Source: Dietzia sp. NCCP-2495
GTDB taxonomy: Bacteria > Actinomycetota > Actinomycetes > Mycobacteriales > Mycobacteriaceae
Length of the DNA stretch: 64,000 nt
Assembly: GCF_026011735.1 (NCBI RefSeq)
Contig: NZ_BRVN01000014.1
Location: 1-64,000 of the forward strand
Reading direction: 5' to 3'
The position numbers and the translations under genes are program-made. Below the pieces are notes generated by a model that had not been told where the DNA came from, searched no databases, and saw nothing but the letters and a program-made list of their open reading frames with translations. Shown in pieces: positions 25,644-35,306 of this stretch. Position 1 is the stretch's first letter. Each line of letters starts with the position of its first letter.

Positions 25644-26486
25644 CTATTCGCAGGCGACGCCGTCGTTGTCGCGATCGAGTTTCGGGGCGTAGCCGGGCTG
25701 TCCGCGATAGAGCGGCGCCGCCCCGGCAGCACGGGCCGCCGAGCAGTTCGCATACGACGCCGCCTGTGGGACCGCGGCGAGCGGGGCCGGCGCATAGGTG
25801 GGTGCCGGCGCATAGGTGGGCTCCGGAGCGTAGGCGGGGGCCGTCGGCACGTACGCGCGCGCCGTGGACGCCGGGTCCTGCGCAGGGACCGCAGCCGCCT
25901 CGGCAACCGCCACTTCGGTGACGGTGACGGTTGACGGTTCGGTCACGGCGGTGCTGGTCGGAGGGAGAGTCGTCGCCGTCGACGTCTGGGTCGTCGTCAT
26001 GGTCGTCACGACGGGAGTCCGCACCGGTGACGCAGTGCCCGGCTCGGTCTCCACCGACGGCGTGACGATTCCACCTCCGATGAGCAGTGCCGCGGACGCT
26101 GTGCCGACCACCAGCCAGCGGCGCTCGACCGGAACCAGCGGCGTGTCCCATGAGAGCGGCGCCAGCGCGGCCGGGGCCACGAAGTCGGCCATCGTCTGCT
26201 GCGCCCTGGCCGCCTGCTGGTCGAGTCGGAAGTCCTCGTCCGCGCGGGTGCGGTCGGTGCGCTCGCAGTAGATCCACCAGGCTCCGGGTCCGGCGATCCC
26301 CGCACCGACCAGGATCATCCCGACGGACAGGCGGATACCGTCGCCGAACGTCGCCACCGCCGCCATCATCGTCAGTCCGCCGAGCACGAGCGCGGCCCAT
26401 GCCAGGACGGGCTTCCACACCGGCGGAGCGACGAACGTCGGCTCGGTCAGGTGCGGTCGAGACGGGGACGGCAGGACTATCGGCAT
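25644..26486 (-). CDS. Membrane protein with C-terminal excalibur domain
   Basis: 280 residues. Two N-terminal membrane helices (VLAWAALVLGGLTMMAAVA and GMILVGAGIAGPGAWWI) precede a cytoplasmic linker and a third helix (WLVVGTASAALLIGGGI). A Thr/Ser/Pro-rich extracellular stalk with a YAPEPTYAPAPTYAPAP repeat follows. The tail is the excalibur calcium-binding motif: NCSAARAAGAAPLYRGQPGYAPKLDRDNDGVACE (core DRDNDGVACE). The paired Cys and the DxDxDG loop are intact. Probably surface-exposed; function unknown. Confidence 0.88.
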   Translation of the reverse strand: MPIVLPSPSRPHLTEPTFVAPPVWKPVLAWAALVLGGLTMMAAVATFGDGIRLSVGMILVGAGIAGPGAWWIYCERTDRTRADEDFRLDQQAARAQQTMADFVAPAALAPLSWDTPLVPVERRWLVVGTASAALLIGGGIVTPSVETEPGTASPVRTPVVTTMTTTQTSTATTLPPTSTAVTEPSTVTVTEVAVAEAAAVPAQDPASTARAYVPTAPAYAPEPTYAPAPTYAPAPLAAVPQAASYANCSAARAAGAAPLYRGQPGYAPKLDRDNDGVACE

Positions 26487-26799
26487 GGTCGAGGGGCTTT
26501 CGAAACGAAGGGCGAGAGGGGCTCGTCCGACACTGCGGACGCGAGTACTTTAGCTGATGTTTTGCTTATTTTCCTAGTTGGGAGCCGTCACCGATATCGG
26601 CCGACGCGTCACACTCGCCCCGCTGCCAATCGAGACCCGCCCTGCCGCTCGCCCGTAACGCAGGGTCGCTCGGTCGCCGGCCGGCAGTGTCGGTAACGCC
26701 GTTTAACGACATGTCGTTGACATTCTTTCGAGTGGCGTTGATACTCCTTCCATGCCGGTCGCCACACGGGCGGCCATCCAGCGGAGAAGGAGACGATCG
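26487..26799. promoter_or_regulatory. Divergent control region with PadR-type promoter and operator
   Basis: The sequence around 26545-26575 is AT-rich and probably holds the minus-strand promoter of the excalibur gene. On the plus strand TTGACA (26717-26722), a 17-bp spacer and GATACT (26740-26745) make a near-consensus promoter for the PadR gene. The perfect 14-bp palindrome AACGACATGTCGTT (26705-26718) overlaps the -35 box, which is the expected place for an autorepressor. An AGAAGGAG ribosome site lies at 26784-26791. Confidence 0.72.
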
Positions 26800-27624
26800 A
26801 TGCGCAGTCACGACGTCAATCACGGCCCGGGCGGATTCGACCCGGACAGGTTCGGCCCGGAGGGGTTCGGTCGGCCCGGACACGGCGGGCACCCGTTCAG
26901 CTTCGGACAGACAGGACAACGCGGAGGACGCGGCCACACCCGCGGCCACGACCATCCGCGTGGTCACGGCCGCGGAGGCCATGGACACGATCATCGCGGC
27001 GGACCCTTCGGCCAGGCGGGCCCGTTCGGCCCCGGCGGCCCGTTCGGCCCGGGCGGCCCGTTCGGTCCGGGCGGACCGTTCGGCCCCGGTGGGACGTTCG
27101 GCTCCGACGGCCCCTTCGGGGGCGGACCGGGCGGGCGGGGTCGCGGTCCCCGGCGCAGTTCCGGGGGACGACGACGTCGAGGAGACGTCCGCCATGGAGC
27201 ACTGCTCCTCCTCGCGGAGGGCCCCATGAACGGCTACGGGATCATCCGTGAGCTGGCGGAGCGGAGCGGCGGCACGTGGCGGCCGAGTTCGGGAGCCGTC
27301 TACCCGGCGCTGGCCATGCTCGAGGATGAGCAGCTGATCGGTCCCGCCGAGGACGCGGGCCCGAAGCACTACCAGCTCACCGACGCCGGCCGGGCCGAGG
27401 TCGAGCGACTCAGCGAACGTCCCGCCCCCTGGGAGGACGCCACCGAGGAGGCGGCCGACCGACTCGGCGGCAACGCGGAGCTGTGGAAGGCGTTCGGCGA
27501 CGCCGCGATGGCGGTGCGTGCCGTGGTCCAGACCGGTGACGACGCGGCCGCCACCGCCGCCGCGGAGGAACTCGTCGCCCTGCGAAAGCGGCTCTACGGA
27601 CTACTCGCCGACGGGCCCGCCTGA
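26800..27624 (+). CDS. PadR-family regulator with Gly/His-rich repeat N-terminus
   Basis: 274 residues from ATG 26800 (AGAAGGAG upstream). Residues 1-130 are low complexity: a His/Gly/Arg-rich part (GHTRGHDHPRGHGRGGHGHD) and five near-perfect copies of GPFGPGG. The PadR winged helix runs from about 135 to 215 (GALLLLAEGPMNGYGIIREL, GAVYPALAMLEDEQLIG, YQLTDAGRAEVERL). A C-terminal dimerisation helix ends the protein. The His-rich arm could bind metal. It probably represses its own promoter through the palindrome at 26705-26718. The regulated target beyond itself is unclear; the next gene encodes an exported protein. Confidence 0.88.
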   Translation: MRSHDVNHGPGGFDPDRFGPEGFGRPGHGGHPFSFGQTGQRGGRGHTRGHDHPRGHGRGGHGHDHRGGPFGQAGPFGPGGPFGPGGPFGPGGPFGPGGTFGSDGPFGGGPGGRGRGPRRSSGGRRRRGDVRHGALLLLAEGPMNGYGIIRELAERSGGTWRPSSGAVYPALAMLEDEQLIGPAEDAGPKHYQLTDAGRAEVERLSERPAPWEDATEEAADRLGGNAELWKAFGDAAMAVRAVVQTGDDAAATAAAEELVALRKRLYGLLADGPA

Positions 27625-27718
27625 CGCTGATGTCGGGACGACACCGATCTGCCGATCGGCGCCCAGACCGCACCCGGATGCGCTATATGTGACTCAGGGC
27701 ACAGTTGGGTGGGCGTAC

Positions 27719-28468
27719 ATGGGAATGCGAACTCGGGCGGGTCGGGCGGGCCTTGTCATCGTCGTCACGGTTGCCACCTCGGGGCTCGTCACGTCCGCGC
27801 TCGTCACCGCCGTGACACCCGGTGGCCCCGCGGCACCGCCCGCCCACGCGACACAGCCCGCCCACGCAGCGCCGGCCGTCCAGGCGACGTCGGCGACCAC
27901 CGCGGTGGAGGACAATCCCCACGGCGAACGAGGCGGCGGGTTCTCCTCGTCCCTTCCCGTCGACAGTCAGGCATTGCGCCCGCTGCTCGACCGGGCCCGG
28001 GCCTCCGGCGCCGACCCCGCGAGCTACAGCACCCTGACCAGGCAGTACTGGCTCGCCGTAGGGGCGGAGAACGCCGGGATCGACCTGAACGACTGGGTTC
28101 CCGCCCGGGGACTGGAGGCCAACCTCGCCACGGTCGACAAGGTCTACGTCAACTACCTACGGCTGGCGAGCCTGGGACAGTTCCGGCCCCTGACTGTGCA
28201 GGCGGAGGTCGACGGGCGACACCTGACCGTCCACACTCCCCTGCCCGCCTTCAACTGGGCCGACCGCGAACCCCGCTGGGAGTACATCGAGCAGGAACTC
28301 GTGCCCCGGCAGCGCGAGCTGGTGCAGGACCGGCCCGCGGAGGCGCAGCGGGTGCTTGGCGTGGAGTTCCGGCAGCGCGCGGAGCAGAACCGGATACTGC
28401 AGCGACTGCCGGTGTTCCTGGCGGAGATGACCAGCGGCTGGGCGGTGGTGCCGGCCGAGCCGGAGTGA
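27719..28468 (+). CDS. Exported protein of unknown function
   Basis: 249 residues from ATG 27719 (a second ATG follows two codons later). A signal peptide (AGLVIVVTVATSGLVTSALVTA) and an Ala/Pro/His-rich spacer (PPAHATQPAHAAPAVQA) precede a helical domain from about residue 80. That domain is rich in charged residues and has conserved-looking Trp (QYWLAVGAENAGIDLNDWVPARG; RWEYIEQELVPRQRELV). No catalytic motif is recognised. Confidence 0.75.
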   Translation: MGMRTRAGRAGLVIVVTVATSGLVTSALVTAVTPGGPAAPPAHATQPAHAAPAVQATSATTAVEDNPHGERGGGFSSSLPVDSQALRPLLDRARASGADPASYSTLTRQYWLAVGAENAGIDLNDWVPARGLEANLATVDKVYVNYLRLASLGQFRPLTVQAEVDGRHLTVHTPLPAFNWADREPRWEYIEQELVPRQRELVQDRPAEAQRVLGVEFRQRAEQNRILQRLPVFLAEMTSGWAVVPAEPE

Positions 28469-28544
28469 GATCGCGCGGGTAGCCGCGGGTAGCGACGGCG
28501 GCTGGTTGACGCCATGCCGACGGCGCGTCGTGCATACTCGCCGC

Positions 28545-28871
28545 ATGCCTGAGCACCTGTTCGTGTACGGAACCCTCGCGCCGGGCCGGCCCAACGCCCA
28601 TGTGCTCGCCGATGTGCCGGGCACCTGGCGGCCCGCGGTGATCTCCGGTTCGCTCGAGGCCCGGGGCTGGGGTGCTGCACAGGGGTTTCCCGGGATCGTG
28701 CTGGGAACCGACGGTGAGGTGGCCGGCCAGGTGTTCAGCTCACCGGAACTGCCCGAACACTGGGATCGGCTCGACGAGTTCGAGGGTGACGAGTACTCGC
28801 GCGTGACCGTGCGGGCACGGCTCGACGGGGGCGGAACCGTCGATGCGCAGGTGTACGCGCTACGCGACTGA
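28545..28871 (+). CDS. Gamma-glutamylcyclotransferase-fold protein
   Basis: 108 residues of the GGCT/AIG2-like fold: LFVYGTLAPGRPNAHVL, where YGTL is the substrate loop, GFPGIVLGTDGEVAGQVF, and DRLDEFEGDEYSRVTV with the catalytic Glu of the DEFEG motif. These enzymes turn gamma-glutamyl-amines into 5-oxoproline. CATACT at 28533-28538 ends six bases before the ATG, pointing to a leaderless transcript. Confidence 0.88.
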   Translation: MPEHLFVYGTLAPGRPNAHVLADVPGTWRPAVISGSLEARGWGAAQGFPGIVLGTDGEVAGQVFSSPELPEHWDRLDEFEGDEYSRVTVRARLDGGGTVDAQVYALRD

Positions 28872-28888
28872 CACGGATTCGGACACGG

Positions 28889-29695
28889 TCATCGCAGGGC
28901 GATCCTGTGGTTCCACGACCGGGCCGTGCGCCACAGGCAGACCGCGGCGACCACCAGTATCACCACCACGCCAAACGGCATCACGTCGCTGCTGGAGGTG
29001 CCCGCCGTCATCTCGTCGAGGAGATGGAACGGGACGACCCCGAGCCGGTCGCCGTCTATGCCGATCCCGAACGGGATGGCCAGCAATCCGAGGAAGGTCA
29101 CGACCTGGACGACGAGGTAGACGCCCACGAACACCACGATCGGGCCACCCGCACCGAGTCCGACGAGCCGCTTCTCATGCCCGATCGACACGGAGAAGTA
29201 GTAGAAGATCGGCCACACGCCGATGTAGGCGAGGAGTAGAAGTGCGGCCCCGACGAGCATCCATGCGGGCATGACCCCGGTGGCCTGCTGCCAGAGTTCG
29301 CGCGGACCGGGCGGTGCGGCCTCCAGTGTCCACTCCGCCACCTGCCGGATGAGCAGCCCCATGACCACCGCCCACACCAGAGCTACGAGGCTGGCGAGGG
29401 CGCTCCACGCCAGCTTCGCGCGGAACACGGTGCCACCCCGGATCGGCAGCGAGTGTGTGAAGTAGCCGGTGCGCCCGAACCCCGAACGCCAGAAGTCGGC
29501 GGCGAGCAGGAGCTGCGTGGCCGGGACGAGGAGGCACACTCCCCCGATGGACACGATCAGTCCGAAGGTGGCGAGGATCGACCCGAGAGGGAGAAGGAGG
29601 CAGCCGAGGAGCACCACGAGGGTGACGACGCCGGCGAGGGCCCCGAGCGGCGCGCGCGTGCGGAGCCACTCGTGCTTGAGCAGTGTGGTGGTCAT
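28889..29695 (-). CDS. ABC transporter permease of the YtrA-regulated module
   Basis: 268 residues with six hydrophobic helices and no ATPase motif: TLLKHEWLRTRAPLG at the N-terminus is typical of ABC-2-like permeases that pair with a single ATPase. Its start overlaps the ATPase stop (ATGA at 29695-29692). Substrate unknown. In Firmicutes and actinobacteria YtrA-type modules respond to cell-wall antibiotics. Confidence 0.85.
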   Translation of the reverse strand: MTTTLLKHEWLRTRAPLGALAGVVTLVVLLGCLLLPLGSILATFGLIVSIGGVCLLVPATQLLLAADFWRSGFGRTGYFTHSLPIRGGTVFRAKLAWSALASLVALVWAVVMGLLIRQVAEWTLEAAPPGPRELWQQATGVMPAWMLVGAALLLLAYIGVWPIFYYFSVSIGHEKRLVGLGAGGPIVVFVGVYLVVQVVTFLGLLAIPFGIGIDGDRLGVVPFHLLDEMTAGTSSSDVMPFGVVVILVVAAVCLWRTARSWNHRIALR

Positions 29696-30435
29696 CGGTA
29701 CATCTCCCTGAAGATCTGGTCGAGACTGGCGGAGTGGTGCGCGCGCAGGTCGTCGGCGTCGCCCTGGGCGATCACGCGGCCGTGGCGCATCATCACCACG
29801 CCGTCGAGGAGCGGCTCGAGGTCGTGCACGAGGTGCGTCGAGATGAGCAGGAGCGAGTCCTCGTCGAGGCTGCGCAGCATGCCGTCGAGGATGAGCTGGC
29901 GCGCGGCCGGGTCGACGCCGGAGATCGGTTCGTCGAGCAGGAACACGCAGGCGTCGCGGGACATGGCGAGCGAGATCTGCACCTTCTCGCGCATGCCCTT
30001 GCTCATCTCCTTGAGCCGCGTGGACTCACTCAGGCCGAAGAAGCCGATGAGGTCCCGCGCTTTCTCCCGCTGGAAATCGGCGAAGAAGTCCGAATACAGG
30101 TCGAGGCAGTAGCTCACCCGCGCCGAGTCGGGAAGGAAGCTGGTGTCGGGCAGGAACGACACGAGCGCCTTGGACTCGGGACCGGGGGCGTGACCGGCGA
30201 TGCTCACGTGACCGGAGTATCCGGCCAGGACACCGGCGAGGATCTTGAGCAGGGTGGTCTTGCCGCAGCCGTTCTCCCCGAGAAGGCCGACGATCTGCCC
30301 GGAACGGGCGGTCATCTCGAGACCGTCGAGTGCGCGGACCGCACCGTACTCCATGGTCAGGTCGCGCACGTCGATCAGCGGGGCGGACCCGGGTCCGGAC
30401 TGTTCCGCGTCGTGGGCGGCGGTGTGATCGGTCAT
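29692..30435 (-). CDS. ABC transporter ATP-binding protein
   Basis: 247 residues from ATG 30435, with GGAGGCTGAG immediately upstream inside the end of the regulator gene. Walker A is GLLGENGCGKTTLLK, the ABC signature is LKEMSKGMREKVQIS, Walker B is VFLLDEPISGVDP, and the switch His is STHLVHDLE. It couples to the overlapping permease. Part of a GntR-ATPase-permease operon. Confidence 0.93.
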   Translation of the reverse strand: MTDHTAAHDAEQSGPGSAPLIDVRDLTMEYGAVRALDGLEMTARSGQIVGLLGENGCGKTTLLKILAGVLAGYSGHVSIAGHAPGPESKALVSFLPDTSFLPDSARVSYCLDLYSDFFADFQREKARDLIGFFGLSESTRLKEMSKGMREKVQISLAMSRDACVFLLDEPISGVDPAARQLILDGMLRSLDEDSLLLISTHLVHDLEPLLDGVVMMRHGRVIAQGDADDLRAHHSASLDQIFREMYR

Positions 30436-30436
30436 C

Positions 30437-30835
30437 TCAGCCTCCTCCGCCGGCCGGAACGTCAGTGGTGTGGTGCTCATTGCTGTCCCATCTCTCGTCG
30501 AGCAGCGTGCGGGCGCGGTCGCGGACCATCCCGAGACCGCGCACTCGTCGGATGAACTCGTCCGTGGCATCGGCGGCCAGCTCGGCGCGCACCGCGTCGA
30601 TTCGCTCGTCGTCGCTGGTGACGAAGCGACCGGTCGCCCGTTCTGATCGACACAGTTCGAGTCGCTCGAGTTCGGCGAGCGCCCGTTGTGCCGTGTTGGG
30701 GTTGACGCCGAGGTCGGCGGCCAACTCCCGGACGCCGGGCATCTTCTCGCCCGCCGCCCACTCCCCCGTCACGATGCGCCGCGAGAACTCGCGGACGAGC
30801 TGCACCCAGATCGGGGACGAGGTGTCGAACTGCAT
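30437..30835 (-). CDS. GntR-family (YtrA subfamily) regulator
   Basis: 132 residues, the short YtrA form without an effector domain. Its winged helix is IWVQLVREFSRRIVTGEWAAGEKMPGVRELAADLGVNPNTAQRAL (core VRELAADLGVNPNTAQRAL), followed by a dimerising helix. GGAGGGG precedes the ATG. It heads the ABC operon and probably represses it at the inverted repeat 30856-30877. Confidence 0.92.
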   Translation of the reverse strand: MQFDTSSPIWVQLVREFSRRIVTGEWAAGEKMPGVRELAADLGVNPNTAQRALAELERLELCRSERATGRFVTSDDERIDAVRAELAADATDEFIRRVRGLGMVRDRARTLLDERWDSNEHHTTDVPAGGGG

Positions 30836-30855
30836 CGCAGCACCCCTCCGTATCG

Positions 30856-30877
30856 CTGTATTAGTACCTTAATACAG
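30856..30877 (-). promoter_or_regulatory. Probable YtrA operator
   Basis: CTGTATTA (30856-30863), six bases, TAATACAG (30870-30877): an 8-bp perfect inverted repeat about 20 bp upstream of the regulator start, overlapping AT-rich -10-like sequence (TACTAAT on the minus strand). Confidence 0.65.
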
Positions 30878-31001
30878 TGACACTATGTGGGCGCCGAGTC
30901 AATAGCCGCAGCGTCACATGCCGCAGAGCCAATAGCTGGATGCCCCCTGGACCGGTTCCCGCCCGCGCGCCCGTGTCGTACCCAGGCGGTACAACATCGC
31001 C

Positions 31002-31490
31002 ATGGGACCTGCATTCGGAGACGAACTCATCTGGATGGACGCCGTGACGTTGTACGAGGACGGTATGCACGCCGACGATGTGTGTCGGCGTTACGGCATC
31101 TCCCGCCGCACGCTCGCCAGGTGGTGCGACTGGTTCGACTTTCGCGCTACCTGGCCGAACCCCGACCGACAGCCGCCCGTCCCCTCCCCCGCCCCGGATT
31201 ACGCGCCGACGCGTCGGCGACAAGTGAACGAACCGGTGGAGGCATCTCCGGAGAGATACGACGGACGCCTCCGGCCACCTGGTGGCGATTGTGCCGCCGT
31301 TGTTCGTCTCGCCTCGTGCTATCCGTTCTCAGCCTGCTCGGCGTGCGCGGCCTGCTCCGCCTCGTCAGCCAGGGCCTGGGCCACCGGCGCCTCGGTCTGG
31401 GCGGTGTTGCGCAGGAACCACACGCCGACCACGGTGACCAGCGAGATCACCGCACCAGCGATCAGTGCGTTGTGGACGCCGTTCATCTGA
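31002..31490 (+). CDS. Possible small helix-turn-helix protein or mobile-element remnant
   Basis: The first ~45 residues look like a genuine helix-turn-helix of the transposase/Fis type: WMDAVTLYEDGMHADDVCRRYGISRRTLARWCDW. The rest is Pro-rich and then, past about 31319, runs antisense to the MFS gene, where the frame reads like noise (Ser/Ala/Cys-rich). A 16-bp perfect palindrome CGCCGACGCGTCGGCG sits at 31204-31219. The true gene may be shorter or a decayed fragment. Confidence 0.35.
   Translation: MGPAFGDELIWMDAVTLYEDGMHADDVCRRYGISRRTLARWCDWFDFRATWPNPDRQPPVPSPAPDYAPTRRRQVNEPVEASPERYDGRLRPPGGDCAAVVRLASCYPFSACSACAACSASSARAWATGASVWAVLRRNHTPTTVTSEITAPAISALWTPFI
31238..31272 (-). terminator. 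Possible terminator stem after the MFS gene
   Basis: GGAGGCGTC (minus strand, 31272-31264) pairs with 31246-31238 through nine pairs including one G-U that exists only in minus-strand RNA. It lies 47 bp past the MFS stop and has no T-run. Confidence 0.35.
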
Positions 31491-32836
31491 GCCGCCACGG
31501 CATCCTCGCCACTCTCGCCGCCGGCCACCTGACCGAGCGTCATCACGGTGATGAACAGGGCGGTGCCGGCCGCCGCGGCGACCTGCTGCAGTGTGGTGAG
31601 CAGCGCCGAGCCGTGGGAGTACAGATGCGGCTCGAGCGACCCCAGGGCCGAGGTCATGAGCGGCGAGAACAGCAGCGCGAGGCCGAACGTCAGTGTCACG
31701 TGGAAGACCACGACCGTGCCGAGCGAGGAGTCGGTACCGAGGGTCGTCATGCCCCACAGACCCGCCGAGGCCAGGATCGACCCGGGAATGATCAGCGGGC
31801 GCGGGCCGACCTTGTCGTAGAGGCGTCCCACGAACCAGCCGAGGACGCCCATGACCAGGCCGCCGGGCAGCAGCGCAAGGCCGGCCTCGAGCGTGGTCGA
31901 GCCCAGCACCTGCTGCATGTAGATCGGCAGCAGGATCAGCACGCCGAACAGCGACATCATGGCGATGAGCATGAGCACCAGGGCCACGGTGAAGGTGGGC
32001 GAGGCGAACGCCCGCACGTCGAGGAGAGCATTGCCCTTGAGCGCCAACTGGCGCCACACGAACACCGCGAGTGCGAGCACGCCGACGATCACCGGGATCC
32101 ACGGGGAGACGAGCGCGTTGCCCATGGCGGCCTCGCCGATCGAGCTGAGACCGTAGATCAGGCCGGCGAAGCCGAGCGCCGACAGAACACCCGAGAGGAT
32201 GTCCAGCGGGACATTGCGGTTCTCCGTGACGTTGCGGATCAGCGCGCCGCCGGCGATCAGTGCCAGCACAGCGATCGGCAGGACCGACCAGAACATCCAG
32301 CGCCAGCTCAGCGAGTCCAGCACCACGCCGCCGACCGTCGGCCCGATGGCGGGCGCCACGGCGATCACGATGGAGATGATGCCCATCGTCCGACCGCGGC
32401 GATCTGCGGGCACGACGTTGAGAACAGTGGTCATGAGCAGGGGCATCATGATCGCCGTGCCGACGGCCTGCACCACGCGCCCGGCGACGAGCATGGGGAA
32501 CACCGTCGCGAGAGATGCCAGAACCGTACCGGCGGTGAACGTGCTCATCGCGATGACAAAGACGGTCCGCAGCGGGAACCGCACGAGCATCCACCCGGTG
32601 AACGGGATGACCACGGCCATCGTGAGCATGAAGGCCGTGGTGAGCCACTGCGCGGTGGCCGCGGTGACCTCGAACTCGGCCATCAGGTCGGGCAGCGCCA
32701 CGGACATGATGGTCTCGTTGAGGATCACCACGAACGCGGCCGCGACGAGCAGCGAGATGAGCCTGATCGTGGCTGCGGGCAGTCGGGGGGATTCGGTACT
32801 GCTGCCGTGGTCGGCGGCAGTGGACTGAGACGTCAC
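31319..32836 (-). CDS. MFS drug exporter, DHA2 (EmrB/QacA) family
   Basis: 505 residues, about fourteen membrane helices. Diagnostic segments are FVVILNETIMSVALPDLMAEF (helix 1, motif D), RFPLRTVFVIAMSTFTAGTVLASLA (motif A-like loop) and VGRVVQAVGTAIMMPLLMTTV with GPTVGGVVLDSLSWRWMFW (motif C, GPTVGGV). These proton-driven exporters expel hydrophobic drugs or cell metabolites. The GTG start at 32836 has AAGGACG upstream. A TACGTA-centred inverted repeat lies just before, possibly an operator. Confidence 0.92.
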   Translation of the reverse strand: MTSQSTAADHGSSTESPRLPAATIRLISLLVAAAFVVILNETIMSVALPDLMAEFEVTAATAQWLTTAFMLTMAVVIPFTGWMLVRFPLRTVFVIAMSTFTAGTVLASLATVFPMLVAGRVVQAVGTAIMMPLLMTTVLNVVPADRRGRTMGIISIVIAVAPAIGPTVGGVVLDSLSWRWMFWSVLPIAVLALIAGGALIRNVTENRNVPLDILSGVLSALGFAGLIYGLSSIGEAAMGNALVSPWIPVIVGVLALAVFVWRQLALKGNALLDVRAFASPTFTVALVLMLIAMMSLFGVLILLPIYMQQVLGSTTLEAGLALLPGGLVMGVLGWFVGRLYDKVGPRPLIIPGSILASAGLWGMTTLGTDSSLGTVVVFHVTLTFGLALLFSPLMTSALGSLEPHLYSHGSALLTTLQQVAAAAGTALFITVMTLGQVAGGESGEDAVAAQMNGVHNALIAGAVISLVTVVGVWFLRNTAQTEAPVAQALADEAEQAAHAEQAENG

Positions 32837-32996
32837 GGGTCGTCCTTATGAAATACGTACTACGGGAAAAGAGGACAAAGTCCGGGCGGCACGTCGCCGC
32901 GCACGGGAACCAGCGAACCCTACCCGACCACTCTTCCGCGACGCCCGTCAAGTGACGAGCGTTACCTCGCGTGAGCCGGTCGTGCAGAAGCAGCGC

Positions 32997-33848
32997 ATGG
33001 CAGCAACGCGCACGGCCGAACGTCCCGGGGTCGACCGCCGGAGACTCCCCGCATACACGGCTGGCGAGACCACGATGCCGTTCGTGATCACCGTCATCCA
33101 CGATCTGGATCTCGAGGTGCCGGCCGGCCGCCTCACCGCGATCGTCGGCGCGAACGCGTGCGGCAAGTCCACGCTGCTGCGGTCGATGTCGCGGTTGCTC
33201 ACGCCGAGGGCGGGCCAGGTGCTGCTCGACGGCAAGAGAGTGCACCGGATGCCCGCCAAGGAACTCGCCCGCACGCTCGGCCTGCTCCCCCAGTCGCCCC
33301 TCGCGCCGGAGGGGATCACCGTGTCGGATTTGGTGGGGCGCGGCCGGAACCCGCACCAGGGGATGCTCTCGCGCTGGAGCAGGGACGACGACGAGGCGGT
33401 CGCCACCGCCCTCGAGGCCACCGGGTCCCTCGAACTGGCGGACCGGGCGGTCGATGAGCTCTCCGGCGGTCAGCGTCAGCGCGTGTGGATCGCGATGGCC
33501 CTGGCCCAGCAGACCGACTTGCTCCTGCTCGACGAACCGACGACCTTCCTCGACGTGGCGCACCAGGTGGAGGTGCTCGACCTGCTGGTGGACCTCAACC
33601 GTGATCGCGGGACGACCATCGTGATGGTCCTGCACGATCTCAACCTGGCCGCCCGCTACGCCGATCACCTGGTCGCGATCGCCGACGGCCGCGTGCACAG
33701 CGCCGGTCCGCCCGACGAGGTGCTCACCGCCAAGACGGTCCACGCGGTGTTCGGGCTCGAGTGCGAGGTGATCCCGGACCCCCCACGTCCGGCCGGCCGC
33801 TCATGCTGCCACTGGGGCGGCACGGGGTCCACACGTCCGACGCGCTGA
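32997..33848 (+). CDS. FecE/FepC-type iron-siderophore ATPase, damaged at both ends
   Basis: Walker A is GANACGKSTLL, the signature is ELSGGQRQRVWIAMALAQQ, Walker B is LLLLDEPTTFLDVAHQ, and the switch is LHDLNLA. This is the siderophore-uptake ATPase type. Two oddities stand out. The region before VIHDLDLEVPAG is an unusual, Arg-rich start where a short strand with the A-loop Tyr should be. Near the end the frame leaves the family at a run of six C (33778-33784): one base shifted, the sequence reads TSGRPLMLPLGRHGVHTSDAL, the normal family ending. No permease or binding-protein genes adjoin. The start is uncertain (GTG 32952 and ATG 33075 also in frame). Confidence 0.7.
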   Translation: MAATRTAERPGVDRRRLPAYTAGETTMPFVITVIHDLDLEVPAGRLTAIVGANACGKSTLLRSMSRLLTPRAGQVLLDGKRVHRMPAKELARTLGLLPQSPLAPEGITVSDLVGRGRNPHQGMLSRWSRDDDEAVATALEATGSLELADRAVDELSGGQRQRVWIAMALAQQTDLLLLDEPTTFLDVAHQVEVLDLLVDLNRDRGTTIVMVLHDLNLAARYADHLVAIADGRVHSAGPPDEVLTAKTVHAVFGLECEVIPDPPRPAGRSCCHWGGTGSTRPTR

Positions 33849-33888
33849 GTATCTAGCCGGCTGCGCGGGCGTCGGGCCCGGGCCGCGC

Positions 33889-35007
<1,119 letters not shown>

Positions 35008-35306
35008 GGCCACCTCGTAGTGACGTGGGACACGCATGCCGAAAGACCGACACCATCAACCGGAGCCTTTCGCCGCTCCCGACCGGGTGCTGGTCGCCGC
35101 CGCGCAGCCTCGTCGCGCTGCACCCATCGCGTGGTCGCACCGCCTCACGTTCTCCCAGGTCCGGCGTTCCGGAGAAAGTGATCTGCGACCACTCGGCGAA
35201 CGGGACTCGCACAGTTGGCGACGGAAGCGGCCCTGGCGCCGGACGGGCGAGGTGACCTACTCCCGCGGGACCGTAGCGTAGGTGCCGTGACCACCCGGGA
35301 GCCGTC
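35008..35306. other. Divergent intergenic region, sterol desaturase/AraC
   Basis: No gene is supported in this 299-bp stretch. TAGCGT just before the AraC gene (about 35275-35280) fits a -10 box and GGGAG lies a few bases before GTG 35307. No clear operator palindrome was found. Confidence 0.4.

Noticed and set aside
26995-27120. The GPFGPGG repeats as a collagen-like or CRISPR-like array
   Set aside because: The repeats are in frame within the PadR gene, lack Gly-X-Y triplet regularity, and have no spacers.
30887-32851. A ~650-codon plus-strand frame across the MFS gene
   Set aside because: His/Arg/Glu-rich noise antisense to a clear fourteen-helix transporter.
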